Assembly (NCBI RefSeq): GCF_002135345.1
Contig: NZ_NEGI01000001.1
Coordinates: 62,001-126,000, forward strand
Origin: Acinetobacter sp. ANC 4648
GTDB taxonomy: Bacteria > Pseudomonadota > Gammaproteobacteria > Pseudomonadales > Moraxellaceae
Length of the DNA stretch: 64,000 bases
Reading direction: 5' to 3'
A model generated the notes under the pieces. It worked only from the letters and a program-made list of their open reading frames with translations. It was not told the DNA's origin and did not search any database. Of the stretch, positions 1-8,631 are shown in pieces; the stretch's first letter is position 1; the number at the start of each line of letters is the position of its first letter. The translations under genes and the position numbers were made by a program.

Positions 1-516
1 TTGCGCACGAGAATAGACTTGCCCGACATGCTCTAAAAACAATTCAAGCAAGCGAAATTCAGTGGGTGTTAAATTCAACGATTTTTGTTGATACCAAATC
101 CGCTGTTGTGCTTTATCCATGCGAAATAGGTTGTTATCTTCAGGCTCTGCTTTACGCTCTAGACGACGTAATACGGCTTGTACTCGTGCAACCAGCTCTT
201 TGGGACTAAATGGTTTGCAGACATAATCATCAGCCCCCATGTTCAAACCGAGGACACGGTCAATTTCATCTGTTCGTGCTGTTACCATAATAATCGGCAA
301 ATCAGACTGTTCACGGACTTTACGACAAATGGTCAGACCATCCATGCGTGGCACCATTAAATCTAGCACCATCAAGCTTGGTTTTCGCTGCTGAAAACTC
401 TCATAAGCTTCTTGACCATCATGAAACATACTGACTTCAAAGCCTGCTGCTTCAAGATAATCCCGCACCAATTGGGCAAGTTCCACTTCATCTTCTACAA
501 GCATAATATGTTTCAT
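1..516 (-). CDS. baeR: BaeR-type response regulator (C-terminus beyond window)
   Basis: OmpR-family response regulator that would receive phosphate from the BaeS-type kinase encoded 15 bases downstream and control envelope-stress and efflux genes. The visible 172 residues start MKHIMLVEDEVEL, with the acidic pocket at E8-D9. The phospho-acceptor Asp lies in LMVLDLMVPRMDG and the switch Lys in ADDYVCKPF. A winged-helix output domain begins around residue 130 (LTPTEFRLLELF) and runs off the left edge, so the last 50 or so residues are missing. The BaeR name rests on the overall look of the receiver and on pairing with a BaeS-like kinase. Other OmpR-type regulators cannot be fully excluded. Confidence 0.8.
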   Translation of the reverse strand, partial: MKHIMLVEDEVELAQLVRDYLEAAGFEVSMFHDGQEAYESFQQRKPSLMVLDLMVPRMDGLTICRKVREQSDLPIIMVTARTDEIDRVLGLNMGADDYVCKPFSPKELVARVQAVLRRLERKAEPEDNNLFRMDKAQQRIWYQQKSLNLTPTEFRLLELFLEHVGQVYSRAQ

Positions 517-531
517 ACAATATTTTTCCTT

Positions 532-2223
532 TTAAACTTTTGTCTGTTTTGGAAAAGTAAGTTTGCAACGCAAACCACCCAATGGTGAATGCTCAAAACT
601 AAGCGTTCCACCCAAAGCTTGTGCAATTTTACCTGATAAAGCCAAACCTAAACCTGTACCACCAGTACTACGTGTACGTGAATCATCCACTCGATAGAAA
701 CGCTCACCTAAACACGCCAACTGTTCATCACTCAATCCCAGTGGGCTATCATCCACATATACTGTCCAAGAATTTACATCCTGCGCTGTATGTACACGAA
801 CCTCTCCACCAGCTTCAGTATACCGAATACTATTGCCCAATAAGTTGACCATAATTTGTTTAAAACGATCTATATCTAATTGTAATTTCCCCCCCTCTCC
901 TTGTGTAGAGATGGATAAATTAGCTTGCTCAAATTTTGGTTTAAAATTTTCAACTTCTTGTAAAATCACGTTCCAAGGATCAATTTCTGCAAAATAGCAT
1001 TTTAATTGCTGCGCTTCAGCTTGTGCTAAATCGGCTAAATCCTGAGTGAGTTTTTTCAAACTGGTGACTTGTCGAAGCATCGACTCAAAATGCTCTGGAG
1101 TTGGCTTGCGAATACCATCCTGCATCGCTTCAATCTGTGCCTGCAATACAGCCAAAGGCGTTTTTAATTCATGTGAAGTATCTGCCACCCATTGCCGACG
1201 TGAATTTTCATGTTGTTCTAAAATCACTGCCAGTTGGTTAATTTCAGTCGAAAGATCACCCAACTCATCATTTCGGTTAATCTTCACCTGATATTGATAA
1301 TTACCTTTAGTTAGCTCTCGCGTTGCATTTAAAAGACGCTGAATTGGCTGTTTAAAATACGTAGCTAATAACAATGCTGCAACTAAACTGGCCAAAATTG
1401 TCAAAATATAAATCAGTAATAAATAACGTTTTTGATTACTAAAGAAGTTAATGCTCAGGGCATCATCTTGATCCAATACTGGTTTTAAGCCCAAATATCC
1501 CACGATTTTATCATCCACCAAAATCGGACGATATGCCACTTGATCATTGGATGCCTCACCCAAAATAAATTGGTGTTTCTCATTATATAAAGATAAGCGT
1601 GAACTTAAGCCCAAACGATCAGGCATAGAAATAAAACGCTTCTTCCCATTCTGCTGTTCGGGAGAAATTAAGGCTGAATTTTTATTCTTTTTATCTGATG
1701 GCTTAAATAAACTCTGATTTGCACTTAATGGAAATACCAATCCTTCAAAGGGTTGATATTCTGACGGTAGATTTTCCTCTAAAATTTTCAGCTCGGCTTG
1801 ATCAATTCTCTGCTTACTTTGTGTATTGTCCTCAGCCAATTGATTCATCAGCGTATGTTCTTTGAAATAACGTTGTTGCAGTGCAATATCATATTGCCGT
1901 CTTAGCCACCAGCGCGACAGCCGATCATAATCATCTGGTGCAGCCTGTCCTTCTATTTGAAAAATTTGTGCTTGAACGGCATTCCCCCAATCGTGATAGA
2001 TTCCATAGACTTCTGCCAAATTTTCAATCAGATGATCCAGTTTCTGCATCTCTACATCTGCCACGTATTTGGCAAAGTTCTTTTGCATAGTCCAATGCAA
2101 GACTCCCAAACTCACCGTTGTAATTACCAGTGTGGTTAAAAGTACGGTTAGGAATAAGCGTAATGCGATGGGAACTCGACGTATCTTCAAAACAGGAATC
2201 ACCTTTTGTTCTATATCTAGCAT
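532..2223 (-). CDS. baeS: BaeS-type sensor histidine kinase
   Basis: Inner-membrane sensor kinase paired with the BaeR-type regulator. It has a transmembrane helix at about residues 18-43, a periplasmic sensor of roughly 220 residues, and a second helix at about 268-290 (YLLLIYILTILASLVAALL). A HAMP linker follows, then a HisKA domain with the phospho-His in WVADTSHELKTPLAVLQ. The HATPase domain has the N box (MVNLLGNSIRYT) and the G2 box (GGTGLGLALSG). The G1 box is variant (VDDSPLGL instead of DxGxG). At 563 residues it is longer than E. coli BaeS, mostly because of a larger periplasmic part. It is transcribed first, then baeR. It is divergent from a secreted lipoprotein that may be a target. 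Confidence 0.8.
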   Translation of the reverse strand: MLDIEQKVIPVLKIRRVPIALRLFLTVLLTTLVITTVSLGVLHWTMQKNFAKYVADVEMQKLDHLIENLAEVYGIYHDWGNAVQAQIFQIEGQAAPDDYDRLSRWWLRRQYDIALQQRYFKEHTLMNQLAEDNTQSKQRIDQAELKILEENLPSEYQPFEGLVFPLSANQSLFKPSDKKNKNSALISPEQQNGKKRFISMPDRLGLSSRLSLYNEKHQFILGEASNDQVAYRPILVDDKIVGYLGLKPVLDQDDALSINFFSNQKRYLLLIYILTILASLVAALLLATYFKQPIQRLLNATRELTKGNYQYQVKINRNDELGDLSTEINQLAVILEQHENSRRQWVADTSHELKTPLAVLQAQIEAMQDGIRKPTPEHFESMLRQVTSLKKLTQDLADLAQAEAQQLKCYFAEIDPWNVILQEVENFKPKFEQANLSISTQGEGGKLQLDIDRFKQIMVNLLGNSIRYTEAGGEVRVHTAQDVNSWTVYVDDSPLGLSDEQLACLGERFYRVDDSRTRSTGGTGLGLALSGKIAQALGGTLSFEHSPLGGLRCKLTFPKQTKV

Positions 2224-2248
2224 TGTATCGAACAGTCGTAAAGAAAAC

Positions 2249-2259
2249 TCTCCATTGTT
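2249..2259 (+). promoter_or_regulatory. possible BaeR-box-like sequence in baeS / lipoprotein intergenic region
   Basis: The divergent intergenic region 2224-2329 contains TCTCCATTGTT. This resembles the first part of the BaeR box described for E. coli (TTCTCCAT followed by ATTGGC), but the right half does not match. It is a short partial match recalled from memory, offered only because the flanking lipoprotein is a plausible BaeR target. Confidence 0.2.
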
Positions 2260-2329
2260 TCTACATCATTATTATTTAATCTTTAACAAACAGATCAACA
2301 AACATAAAACATTCAGTGGAGTAACCACA

Positions 2330-2968
2330 ATGAAAAGCATGACAAAAATAGCACTCATCACAGCAAGTATCATCAGCATAGGTGGATTGACTGCATGTCA
2401 ATCTAGCACTACCTCTAAAGATAATTACGGTTCGCCTATGATGGGACAGCATAAAGGTGATCGCCATATATCCCCTGAACAGCGTGAGCAAATGCAACAA
2501 ATGCGTGCTCAACATAAAATGATGCGAGAGCAAATCAAAAAAGCGTGTGATGGAAAAACTGTTGGAGAAACCGTTCAAATCAATGCTGGAGATAAAACTC
2601 TTAATGGTACTTGTAGTATCGTGTTCAAGGCTGACCGAAAAGCTATGCATGAGATGAAACATGAGTTACGTCATGATCAAAGTAGAATGATGTATGGTCA
2701 TCGTGGTGAAAAACGTATGCAAGAAATGACTACAGAACAACGTGCTGAAATGAAGCAACAATTTGAGCAAAAACGTGCTGAACGCCAAGCAAAATGGGAA
2801 GCAATTCAACAGGCTTGTGTTGGTAAATCAAATGGACAAGCGATTCAAGTCAAAATGGGTGAAAAAACTATTAATGGAACTTGTGTAGTCAGATTCAAAG
2901 TACAAAAACCAACAGAAAACTTACAATCTAAACAAATACCCATGATGAATATTGATAAAGCGTCTTAA
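2330..2968 (+). CDS. Two-repeat lipoprotein with LTxxQ-like (Spy/CpxP-type) motifs
   Basis: Predicted lipoprotein of 212 residues. The N-terminus MKSMTKIALITASIISIGG is a signal peptide ending in a lipobox with Cys23 (LTAC). The mature part is two copies of one module. Each copy has a helical, Met/Gln/Arg-rich stretch starting with an LTxxQ-like motif (ISPEQ 47-51; MTTEQ 133-137). A Cys-bearing segment follows, KACDGKTVGE...LNGTC (Cys73, Cys95) and QACVGKSNGQ...INGTC (Cys163, Cys185). The Cys spacing is 22 in both and the repeat period is 90. The start is chosen for the signal peptide; the frame is open further upstream but overlaps baeS. Divergence from baeSR and the Spy-like motif suggest an envelope-stress chaperone role, which is inference. 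I know no characterised homologue. Confidence 0.75.
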   Translation: MKSMTKIALITASIISIGGLTACQSSTTSKDNYGSPMMGQHKGDRHISPEQREQMQQMRAQHKMMREQIKKACDGKTVGETVQINAGDKTLNGTCSIVFKADRKAMHEMKHELRHDQSRMMYGHRGEKRMQEMTTEQRAEMKQQFEQKRAERQAKWEAIQQACVGKSNGQAIQVKMGEKTINGTCVVRFKVQKPTENLQSKQIPMMNIDKAS

Positions 2969-2993
2969 TCCTATCGCTTGTAATTTTCATGAT

Positions 2994-3025
2994 AAAAAGG
3001 CACTCTTAATAAGTGCCTTTTTTAT
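2994..3025 (+). terminator. Rho-independent terminator of the lipoprotein gene
   Basis: Perfect 11-base stem AAAAAGGCACT / AGTGCCTTTTT around a 7-base loop, followed by a T run, 26 bases after the stop codon. Confidence 0.85.
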
Positions 3026-3281
3026 TTGACATATATTTTTACGATTTTGACAGTTTGTTGCATTTTTTTAACCACAAAATACATATATTTTATAAACTTA
3101 GCTAATTAATAAAAAAAATCTTTGACTTTACAGTCACAGAGAAACAACGTAGTTATCTTGTGCCTCGCTATAAGATGTTGCACGATGTACTAGAACAAAT
3201 ATGTGATGTGTCCTGTCGTTGATGATACACATCTTTTATTAGGATTATAAATCTGGTTTAACCAGTATTGAGGAACCCATT
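3026..3281. other. AT-rich intergenic region upstream of the acyl-CoA dehydrogenases
   Basis: No coding sequence is seen between the lipoprotein terminator and the first acyl-CoA dehydrogenase. The stretch is very AT-rich up to about 3130 and presumably carries the dehydrogenase promoter. A TTGACT at 3122 is the best -35-like hexamer, but it has no well-spaced -10 partner, so no promoter is claimed. Confidence 0.4.
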
Positions 3282-5084
3282 ATGCCGCAATACAAAGCGC
3301 CCTTACGTGATATGCAATTCGTTTTGCATGAATTATTAAATGCCGAAGAACATTACGCAAAACTCCCTGCATTCCAAGAAAACGTAAGCCGTGAGTTGGT
3401 TGATCAGTACTTAGAAGCAGCTGCAGACTTCTGTGAAAATGAACTATCTCCATTAAACCAAGTTGGCGACCGCGAAGGTTGTACTTGGAATGATGGCGTA
3501 GTAACAACCCCTACAGGTTTTAAAGAAGCATATCAAAAATATATCGAACTTGGATTCCCATCGCTTTCTGTTCCTGAAGAACACGGCGGTCAAGGCTTAC
3601 CAGGTTCACTCGGCACTGTTATTTCTGAAATGGTCGGTGCTGCAAACTGGGCTTGGGGTATGTATCCAGGTCTTTCTCATGGTGCGGTACGTACTATTGA
3701 GCATCACGGTTCAGATGAACAAAAAGCTACTTATTTACCAAAACTTGTTACTGGTGAATGGACAGGTACTATGTGCTTAACAGAATCTCATGCAGGTTCT
3801 GACCTTGGTATTATTCGTTCTAAAGCTGAGCCAAATGCAGACGGTAGCTTTGCTATTTCTGGTGAGAAAATCTTTATCTCAGCGGGTGAACACGACATGG
3901 CGGACAACATTGTTCACATCGTGTTGGCACGTTTACCAGGTGCACCTAAAGGCACCAAAGGTATTTCTCTATTCATCGTACCTAAATTCAATGTTAATGC
4001 TGATGGTTCTATTGGTGAACGTAATGCAGTACGTTGTGGTTCGATTGAACATAAAATGGGAATCCACGGTAACTCAACCTGCGTCATCAATTTTGATAAT
4101 GCACAAGGCTTCTTGATTGGACCTGAAAACCGCGGTTTACATGCAATGTTTACCTTCATGAACACTGCACGTATTGGTACAGCAGTTCAAGGCTTAACCG
4201 CATCTGAATCTTCTTTCCAAGGTGCACTTGCTTATGCGAAAGATCGTTTAGCAATGCGTTCACTTTCAGGTCCTAAAGCACCTGAAAAAGAAGCTGATCC
4301 AATTATTGTACATCCTGCTGTTCGCAACATGCTTATGACTCAAAAAGCATTTGCTGAAGGTGGTCGTGCATTAGTTTACTTCTTATCTCAATATGCAGAC
4401 GTTGTAGAACAAGGTTCTACAGAAGAAGAACGTAAATTCGCTGATAACATCTTGTCTTTACTTACACCAATCGCCAAAGCATTCTTAACTGAAACAGGTT
4501 CAGAATCTGCGAAGCATGGCGTGCAAGTTTTTGGTGGTCACGGCTTTATCTCTGAACATGGTATGGAGCAAATTGTACGTGATACACGTATTGCTTGCTT
4601 ATACGAAGGTACCACTGAAATTCAAGCTTTAGACTTATTGGGTCGTAAAGTATTGGGTACTCAAGGTGCAATGTTAAGAGACTTCACGAAGATCGTGCAT
4701 AAATTTATTGAAGCCAACAAAGATACTGCTGGCATGAAAGAATTTATTGAACCACTTGCTGCTCTAAATAAAGAGTGGGGTGATTTAACCATGCAAATTG
4801 GTATGCGTGCAATGCAAAACCCAGATGAAGTCGGTGCTGCTGCGGTAGATTACATGTACTTCTCTGGTTATGTCACGCTTGCATTCTTATGGGCTCGTAT
4901 GGCACTTGTCGCTCAAGAAACATTAGCGACTGGTACGACTGAAGTTGATTTCTATAATGCAAAAGTAACTACTGCACGTTTCTACTTCAAAAAAATCTTA
5001 CCACGTGTTCGCTCTCATGTAGACGTGATCGCGGGTGGCTTAGAGCCGTTAATGTCTTTAGATGCTGAACACTTCGCATTCTAA
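3282..5084 (+). CDS. Acyl-CoA dehydrogenase, DmdC-type, first of a tandem pair
   Basis: FAD-dependent acyl-CoA dehydrogenase of 600 residues, catalysing alpha,beta-desaturation of an acyl-CoA with electrons passed to ETF. The N-terminal MPQYKAPLRDMQFVLHELL is typical of the long DmdC-like (3-methylmercaptopropionyl-CoA dehydrogenase) subfamily, which also has an extra C-terminal domain. The acyl-CoA dehydrogenase signature CLTESHAGSDLG is near residue 165. The catalytic base is predicted as Glu442 in LYEGTTEIQ. The flavin-binding GGHGF precedes it. It is followed at 5254 by a clear paralogue, with a terminator between, so the two are probably separate units. The substrate cannot be read from sequence. 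Fatty-acid beta-oxidation is the usual assignment in Acinetobacter. Confidence 0.9.
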   Translation: MPQYKAPLRDMQFVLHELLNAEEHYAKLPAFQENVSRELVDQYLEAAADFCENELSPLNQVGDREGCTWNDGVVTTPTGFKEAYQKYIELGFPSLSVPEEHGGQGLPGSLGTVISEMVGAANWAWGMYPGLSHGAVRTIEHHGSDEQKATYLPKLVTGEWTGTMCLTESHAGSDLGIIRSKAEPNADGSFAISGEKIFISAGEHDMADNIVHIVLARLPGAPKGTKGISLFIVPKFNVNADGSIGERNAVRCGSIEHKMGIHGNSTCVINFDNAQGFLIGPENRGLHAMFTFMNTARIGTAVQGLTASESSFQGALAYAKDRLAMRSLSGPKAPEKEADPIIVHPAVRNMLMTQKAFAEGGRALVYFLSQYADVVEQGSTEEERKFADNILSLLTPIAKAFLTETGSESAKHGVQVFGGHGFISEHGMEQIVRDTRIACLYEGTTEIQALDLLGRKVLGTQGAMLRDFTKIVHKFIEANKDTAGMKEFIEPLAALNKEWGDLTMQIGMRAMQNPDEVGAAAVDYMYFSGYVTLAFLWARMALVAQETLATGTTEVDFYNAKVTTARFYFKKILPRVRSHVDVIAGGLEPLMSLDAEHFAF

Positions 5085-5108
5085 AAAACTGTACCCTTGA
5101 GTACAGAA

Positions 5109-5152
5109 AAAGAAAAAGGACAGTCATAGCTTTGGCTGTCCTTTTTCTTTAT
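5109..5152 (+). terminator. Rho-independent terminator between the two acyl-CoA dehydrogenases
   Basis: A 15-base perfect stem AAAGAAAAAGGACAG (5109-5123) pairs with CTGTCCTTTTTCTTT (5136-5150) and ends in a T-rich tract. Its presence argues that each dehydrogenase has its own promoter. Confidence 0.85.
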
Positions 5153-5253
5153 AAATACACATAAATATTGACCCTTATTCGTCTAACATGCCCATGAAGC
5201 ATTGCTTAGACTCACGAATATGATCTAATTTAAACAAAATCAGGTGTACAATC

Positions 5254-7035
5254 ATGCCAATTTATAATGCGCCCCTTGCGGATATGAAGTTCATCCTTAA
5301 CGATGTATTTAAAGCAGAACAATTCTGGCAAGCAAACGAAAAACTTGCACATGTTGATGCTGCCACTGCTGAAGCCATTCTTGAAGAAATGGCGAAATTC
5401 GCTCAAAATGTTACCTTACCGCTCAATCGTACAGGTGATGAACAAGGCGCACATTATGAAAATGGTGCAGTCACCACACCTGCTGGTTTTAAAGAAGCAT
5501 TTCAACAATATGCAGAAGGTGGATGGATCGGTTTAGCGGCTGATGAAGAATGGGGCGGTCAGGCTATGCCAAAAATGCTGACTGTACTTGCAGATGAAAT
5601 GCTCTTTGCAACCAATCCCTCTTTTATGCTCTACCCACTGCTTTCAGTTGGTGCAGGTATGGCATTAAACAGCTATGCATCTCAAGAACAAAAAGAAACG
5701 TATTTACCTAAAATCTATTCAGGTGAATGGTCTGGTACCATGTGTTTAACAGAGCCACATGCTGGAACTGATTTAGGTATTATTAAAACTAAAGCTGAAC
5801 CAAATACAGATGGCACTTATAACATTACCGGTACAAAAATCTTCATTACTGGTGGTGATCATGACCTTGCTGAAAATATCATTCACTTAGTTTTGGCCAA
5901 AACACCTGATGCACCTGCAGGTTCTCGTGGTATTTCATTATTCATCGTGCCTAAATTTATGGTCAATGCCGATGGTTCTTTAGGTGAGCGGAATACTGCT
6001 GGCCCAGGTTCTATTGAACATAAAATGGGGATTAAAGCTTCTGCGACTTGTGTGATGAACTTTGATGCTGCAAAAGGCTACCTAGTAGGCAAAGAAAATG
6101 AAGGTTTAGCTGCCATGTTCGTCATGATGAATTACGAACGCTTATCTATGGGTATTCAAGGCCTCGGTGCTTCTGAATATGCCTATCAAAATGCAGCACA
6201 ATATGCGACAGATCGTGTACAAGGCCGTAGCGTTACTGGCGTAAAATCACCAAACAAACCTGCAGATAGCATTCTGGTACATGGTGATGTACGTCGTATG
6301 TTACTCAATGCACGTGCCAATAACGAAGCATCTCGTGCATTTGCAGTGTATGTAGGTCAACAATTAGACATCACTAAGTTCTCAACAGATCCTAAAGCAA
6401 TCGCTGCGGCAAATAACCGTGTTGCCCTACTGACTCCGATTGCCAAAGCTTATTTAACAGATACTGCTTTTGATGCTGTTATCGATGCACAAATGGTCTT
6501 TGGTGGGCATGGCTATATCCGTGAATGGGGTATGGAACAATGTGTTCGTGACCTACGTATTGCACAGATTTATGAAGGCACCAACGGCGTTCAAGCTCAA
6601 GATTTAATTGGTCGTAAAACCATTAAATGTAAGGGTGAATTCATTGCTGAATATATTACAGAAATTCGTGATTTTGCCAACGAATTAGACACTGATTTGA
6701 ACTTCATTAAAGATGCAACCTTAGATGTTGTCACTGAAATAGAAATGATCACCCAACACATTTTGGAACGCGCACAGGAAAATGCAGAATTCTCGAATGC
6801 CGCTGCTGTTGATTATTTACATGCAGTGGGTCTATTAAGCTTTAGCTATATGTTCGCAAAAATTGCCAATGCAGCACAAGCAAAAGAAGGTGAGTTTTAT
6901 CAAAATAAGCTTGCACTAGTACATTACTTTATTCAACGTATCCTACCTGATTTAAGTTCACGTATTATGAAGATCAAAGCTGGTTCAGAAGTCATTATGA
7001 ACTTCAGTGAAGATTATTTTATTAACCAAGCTTAA
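5254..7035 (+). CDS. Acyl-CoA dehydrogenase, DmdC-type, second of a tandem pair
   Basis: Paralogue of the preceding gene, 593 residues, with the same architecture. It has an N-terminal MPIYNAPLADMKFILNDVF domain, the signature CLTEPHAGTDLG, the FAD-loop GGHGYIREWG and the predicted catalytic Glu441 in IYEGTNGVQAQDL. A C-terminal helical extension is typical of the DmdC-like group. The two proteins align end to end but differ throughout, so this is an old duplication, probably with divergent chain-length or branched-chain specificity (inference). It sits 169 bases after the first copy, has its own terminator downstream, and shows no frame damage. Confidence 0.9.
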   Translation: MPIYNAPLADMKFILNDVFKAEQFWQANEKLAHVDAATAEAILEEMAKFAQNVTLPLNRTGDEQGAHYENGAVTTPAGFKEAFQQYAEGGWIGLAADEEWGGQAMPKMLTVLADEMLFATNPSFMLYPLLSVGAGMALNSYASQEQKETYLPKIYSGEWSGTMCLTEPHAGTDLGIIKTKAEPNTDGTYNITGTKIFITGGDHDLAENIIHLVLAKTPDAPAGSRGISLFIVPKFMVNADGSLGERNTAGPGSIEHKMGIKASATCVMNFDAAKGYLVGKENEGLAAMFVMMNYERLSMGIQGLGASEYAYQNAAQYATDRVQGRSVTGVKSPNKPADSILVHGDVRRMLLNARANNEASRAFAVYVGQQLDITKFSTDPKAIAAANNRVALLTPIAKAYLTDTAFDAVIDAQMVFGGHGYIREWGMEQCVRDLRIAQIYEGTNGVQAQDLIGRKTIKCKGEFIAEYITEIRDFANELDTDLNFIKDATLDVVTEIEMITQHILERAQENAEFSNAAAVDYLHAVGLLSFSYMFAKIANAAQAKEGEFYQNKLALVHYFIQRILPDLSSRIMKIKAGSEVIMNFSEDYFINQA

Positions 7036-7048
7036 ACTCTAGTTATGT

Positions 7049-7080
7049 AAAAAACGCCTGTCATTTCAGGCGTTTTTTAT
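7049..7080 (+). terminator. Terminator downstream of the second acyl-CoA dehydrogenase (bidirectional)
   Basis: Perfect 12-base stem AAAAAACGCCTG / CAGGCGTTTTTT around a 6-base loop. The symmetric A and T tracts would let it also stop transcription of the minus-strand PaiB-like gene, which ends at 7088. Confidence 0.85.
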
Positions 7081-7087
7081 TATTTTA

Positions 7088-7709
7088 TTAAGGATAATAT
7101 TTCCTGATTACATTCGACATTTCAGGATTAGAATTGTCTAAAGCATTTGATATCTTCTGAATATCTGTTTCAGAACGATTCTGGCTCACTTTAAATTTAC
7201 CGACAATGGATGTAATTTCAATTTCAAGTGCTGCAATTTTTTCTAATTGTTCTTCAAAAATCTTCTGGTGCATCCGTCATTCTCCATGGCTTTTCTTGCA
7301 TAACCTCATGATTACGGGTTAAGCGTGCCAATACACCACGTAAATATTTTTCATCATCTATACGCCTAGCCATACCCTTTACATGCACAACACGATAATT
7401 CCATGTCGGAACAACCCGATGGTGCCGTTGTTTTCCTTCGTACCAACGGGGTGAAATATAACTTTGTTCGGCTTGAAAAATAACATAGGCAGATTTTGCT
7501 TGATCTAACAAACTAAACAAGGGATGCGCTTTTGCAATATGCGCTCGTAATACTCCTAACTCACCCATCGAACTGTCCAGTTCAAAAGAAATATGATTGG
7601 CTTCTATTTCCCCTTCATTAATTATGACTAAGCTACCTAATGGATAATTGAGCATGAGTCTAAATAGCTCATCTTCATTTTCTTCTAAAAAGTGGGTTGG
7701 TAAATACAT
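7088..7709 (-). pseudogene. PaiB-type FMN-binding protein, split by a frameshift
   Basis: The two halves of one PaiB-family (FMN-binding negative regulator) protein lie in different frames. The first 151 residues (7254-7709) begin MYLPTHFLEENEDELF and contain the family hallmarks SYISPRWYEG, VPTWNYRVVHV and PWRMTDAPEDF, then stop. The expected C-terminus continues in the next frame (7088-7273) as FEEQLEKIAALEIEITSIVGKFKVSQNRSE, matching the family tail (EI.ITSIEGKWKLSQN). The switch falls at a homopolymer, A5 on the plus strand at 7256-7260. Loss of one T or gain of two on the coding strand would restore a protein of about 205 residues, the normal family length. A recent mutation or a sequencing error are both possible. 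Confidence 0.8.
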
Positions 7710-7878
7710 GATAGACGTGCTCTATCATCGCTACTATTTTGAATTTTGCTATAAAGAACTTAACATTTTTTATGCTCACTATAAATCTGCATCAATTTTA
7801 ATATTTTCTTCATGTGCATGAAATTTGCATGCTCTTAACTAAATTGAGTTACAGTCATCCAATAACGAGGAGGGAAAT

Positions 7879-8376
7879 ATGAGCAATAAAGACCCACGAA
7901 TTGAAAAAATAGAGAGTTTACTTGATCGCTTTGGTAATCTTGCGGTAGAAGCCTTTCACTATATCGCCTTATTTATTATTGGCTGTATGATCGCATGGTC
8001 AGCTATTCATACCATTATTGAAATTTTAACAGTAAAACAATATGCAACGATTGATGATATTTTATTAATTTTCATTTATCTAGAATTGGGTGCAATGGTT
8101 GGAATTTACTTTAAAACCAACCATATGCCAGTGCGTTTTCTGATTTATGTTGCTATTACAGCACTGACCCGATTACTAATTTCAAATATTCAACATGAGC
8201 ATAAAGCCAGTATGGATTTAATCCTTATCACTGGTTCTATTCTCATTCTAGCCATCGCGATTTTAATTGTAAGATATGCCTCATGGAATTATCCGTCTGT
8301 GGTTCGAGATAAACACATGAGTAAACCATTGGCACATGGTAAAACACCTCGTCCAGAGGATGATGAACTCGCATAA
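7879..8376 (+). CDS. PsiE-family (phosphate-starvation-inducible) membrane protein
   Basis: Small inner-membrane protein of 165 residues with four hydrophobic segments, at about 25-47 (FHYIALFIIGCMIAWSAIHTI), 60-80, 84-103 and 113-132. The family-typical phrases FIYLELGAMVGIYFKTNHMPVRFLIYVAITALTRLLI and a charged, cytoplasmic-looking C-terminal tail support PsiE-family membership. The start follows an excellent ribosome-binding site (GAGGAGGG, 5-6 bases before ATG). The biochemical role of PsiE proteins is unknown. Phosphate control is known for the E. coli gene, but I see no Pho box here that I would defend. Confidence 0.75.
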   Translation: MSNKDPRIEKIESLLDRFGNLAVEAFHYIALFIIGCMIAWSAIHTIIEILTVKQYATIDDILLIFIYLELGAMVGIYFKTNHMPVRFLIYVAITALTRLLISNIQHEHKASMDLILITGSILILAIAILIVRYASWNYPSVVRDKHMSKPLAHGKTPRPEDDELA

Positions 8377-8631
8377 AAATACAGCTTTAGCTAATGCGAT
8401 TCGCCTAAATATTTTCCATCAAATTATCGTTACACCTCAGTATTCCCTCTTTGCAAAGAGGGAATACTTGAATCATCTGATACTAATCGATTGTGCTTAT
8501 GTCTTCTCTTTAAAGGGCAATCTTATTATTAGGCCAGATGGAATAATGCAATAAAATCTAAACGAATCAATCTTCAGGTTTTCAACTTACTTTCAAAACT
8601 ATCCAGCAACAATCAGTTAATACATACTGAG
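8377..8631. other. Intergenic region with a perfect 30-base palindrome
   Basis: No convincing coding sequence. The only structure is the palindrome at 8439-8468, described separately. The rest is AT-rich sequence between the psiE-like gene and the 3' end of the RcnB-like gene remnant. Confidence 0.4.
8439..8468. repeat. Perfect 30-base inverted repeat
   Basis: The left arm AGTATTCCCTCTTTG (8439-8453) is followed without a spacer by its exact reverse complement CAAAGAGGGAATACT (8454-8468). There is no T run on either side, so as an intrinsic terminator it would be atypical. It lies 62 bases after the psiE-like stop codon and may be that gene's transcript end or a protein-binding site. Confidence 0.7.

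Noticed and set aside
2276..2662. Minus-strand 128-residue open frame opposite the lipoprotein
   Set aside because: Antisense to the lipoprotein gene, with a composition that mirrors its codons; no family features.
2069..2968. Long open frame covering the lipoprotein gene from 2069
   Set aside because: The upstream part lies inside baeS on the other strand. The signal peptide and lipobox place the start at 2330.
3122..3174. Promoter with TTGACT for the first acyl-CoA dehydrogenase
   Set aside because: No -10 hexamer at a proper distance; spacing to the nearest candidates is too long or they match poorly.
7088..7273. Separate 61-residue gene
   Set aside because: It is the C-terminal part of the PaiB-like gene in another frame, not an independent gene.
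8336..8554. 72-residue frame overlapping the psiE-like stop codon
   Set aside because: It starts inside the psiE-like gene and reads through the 30-base palindrome; no sign of a real protein.
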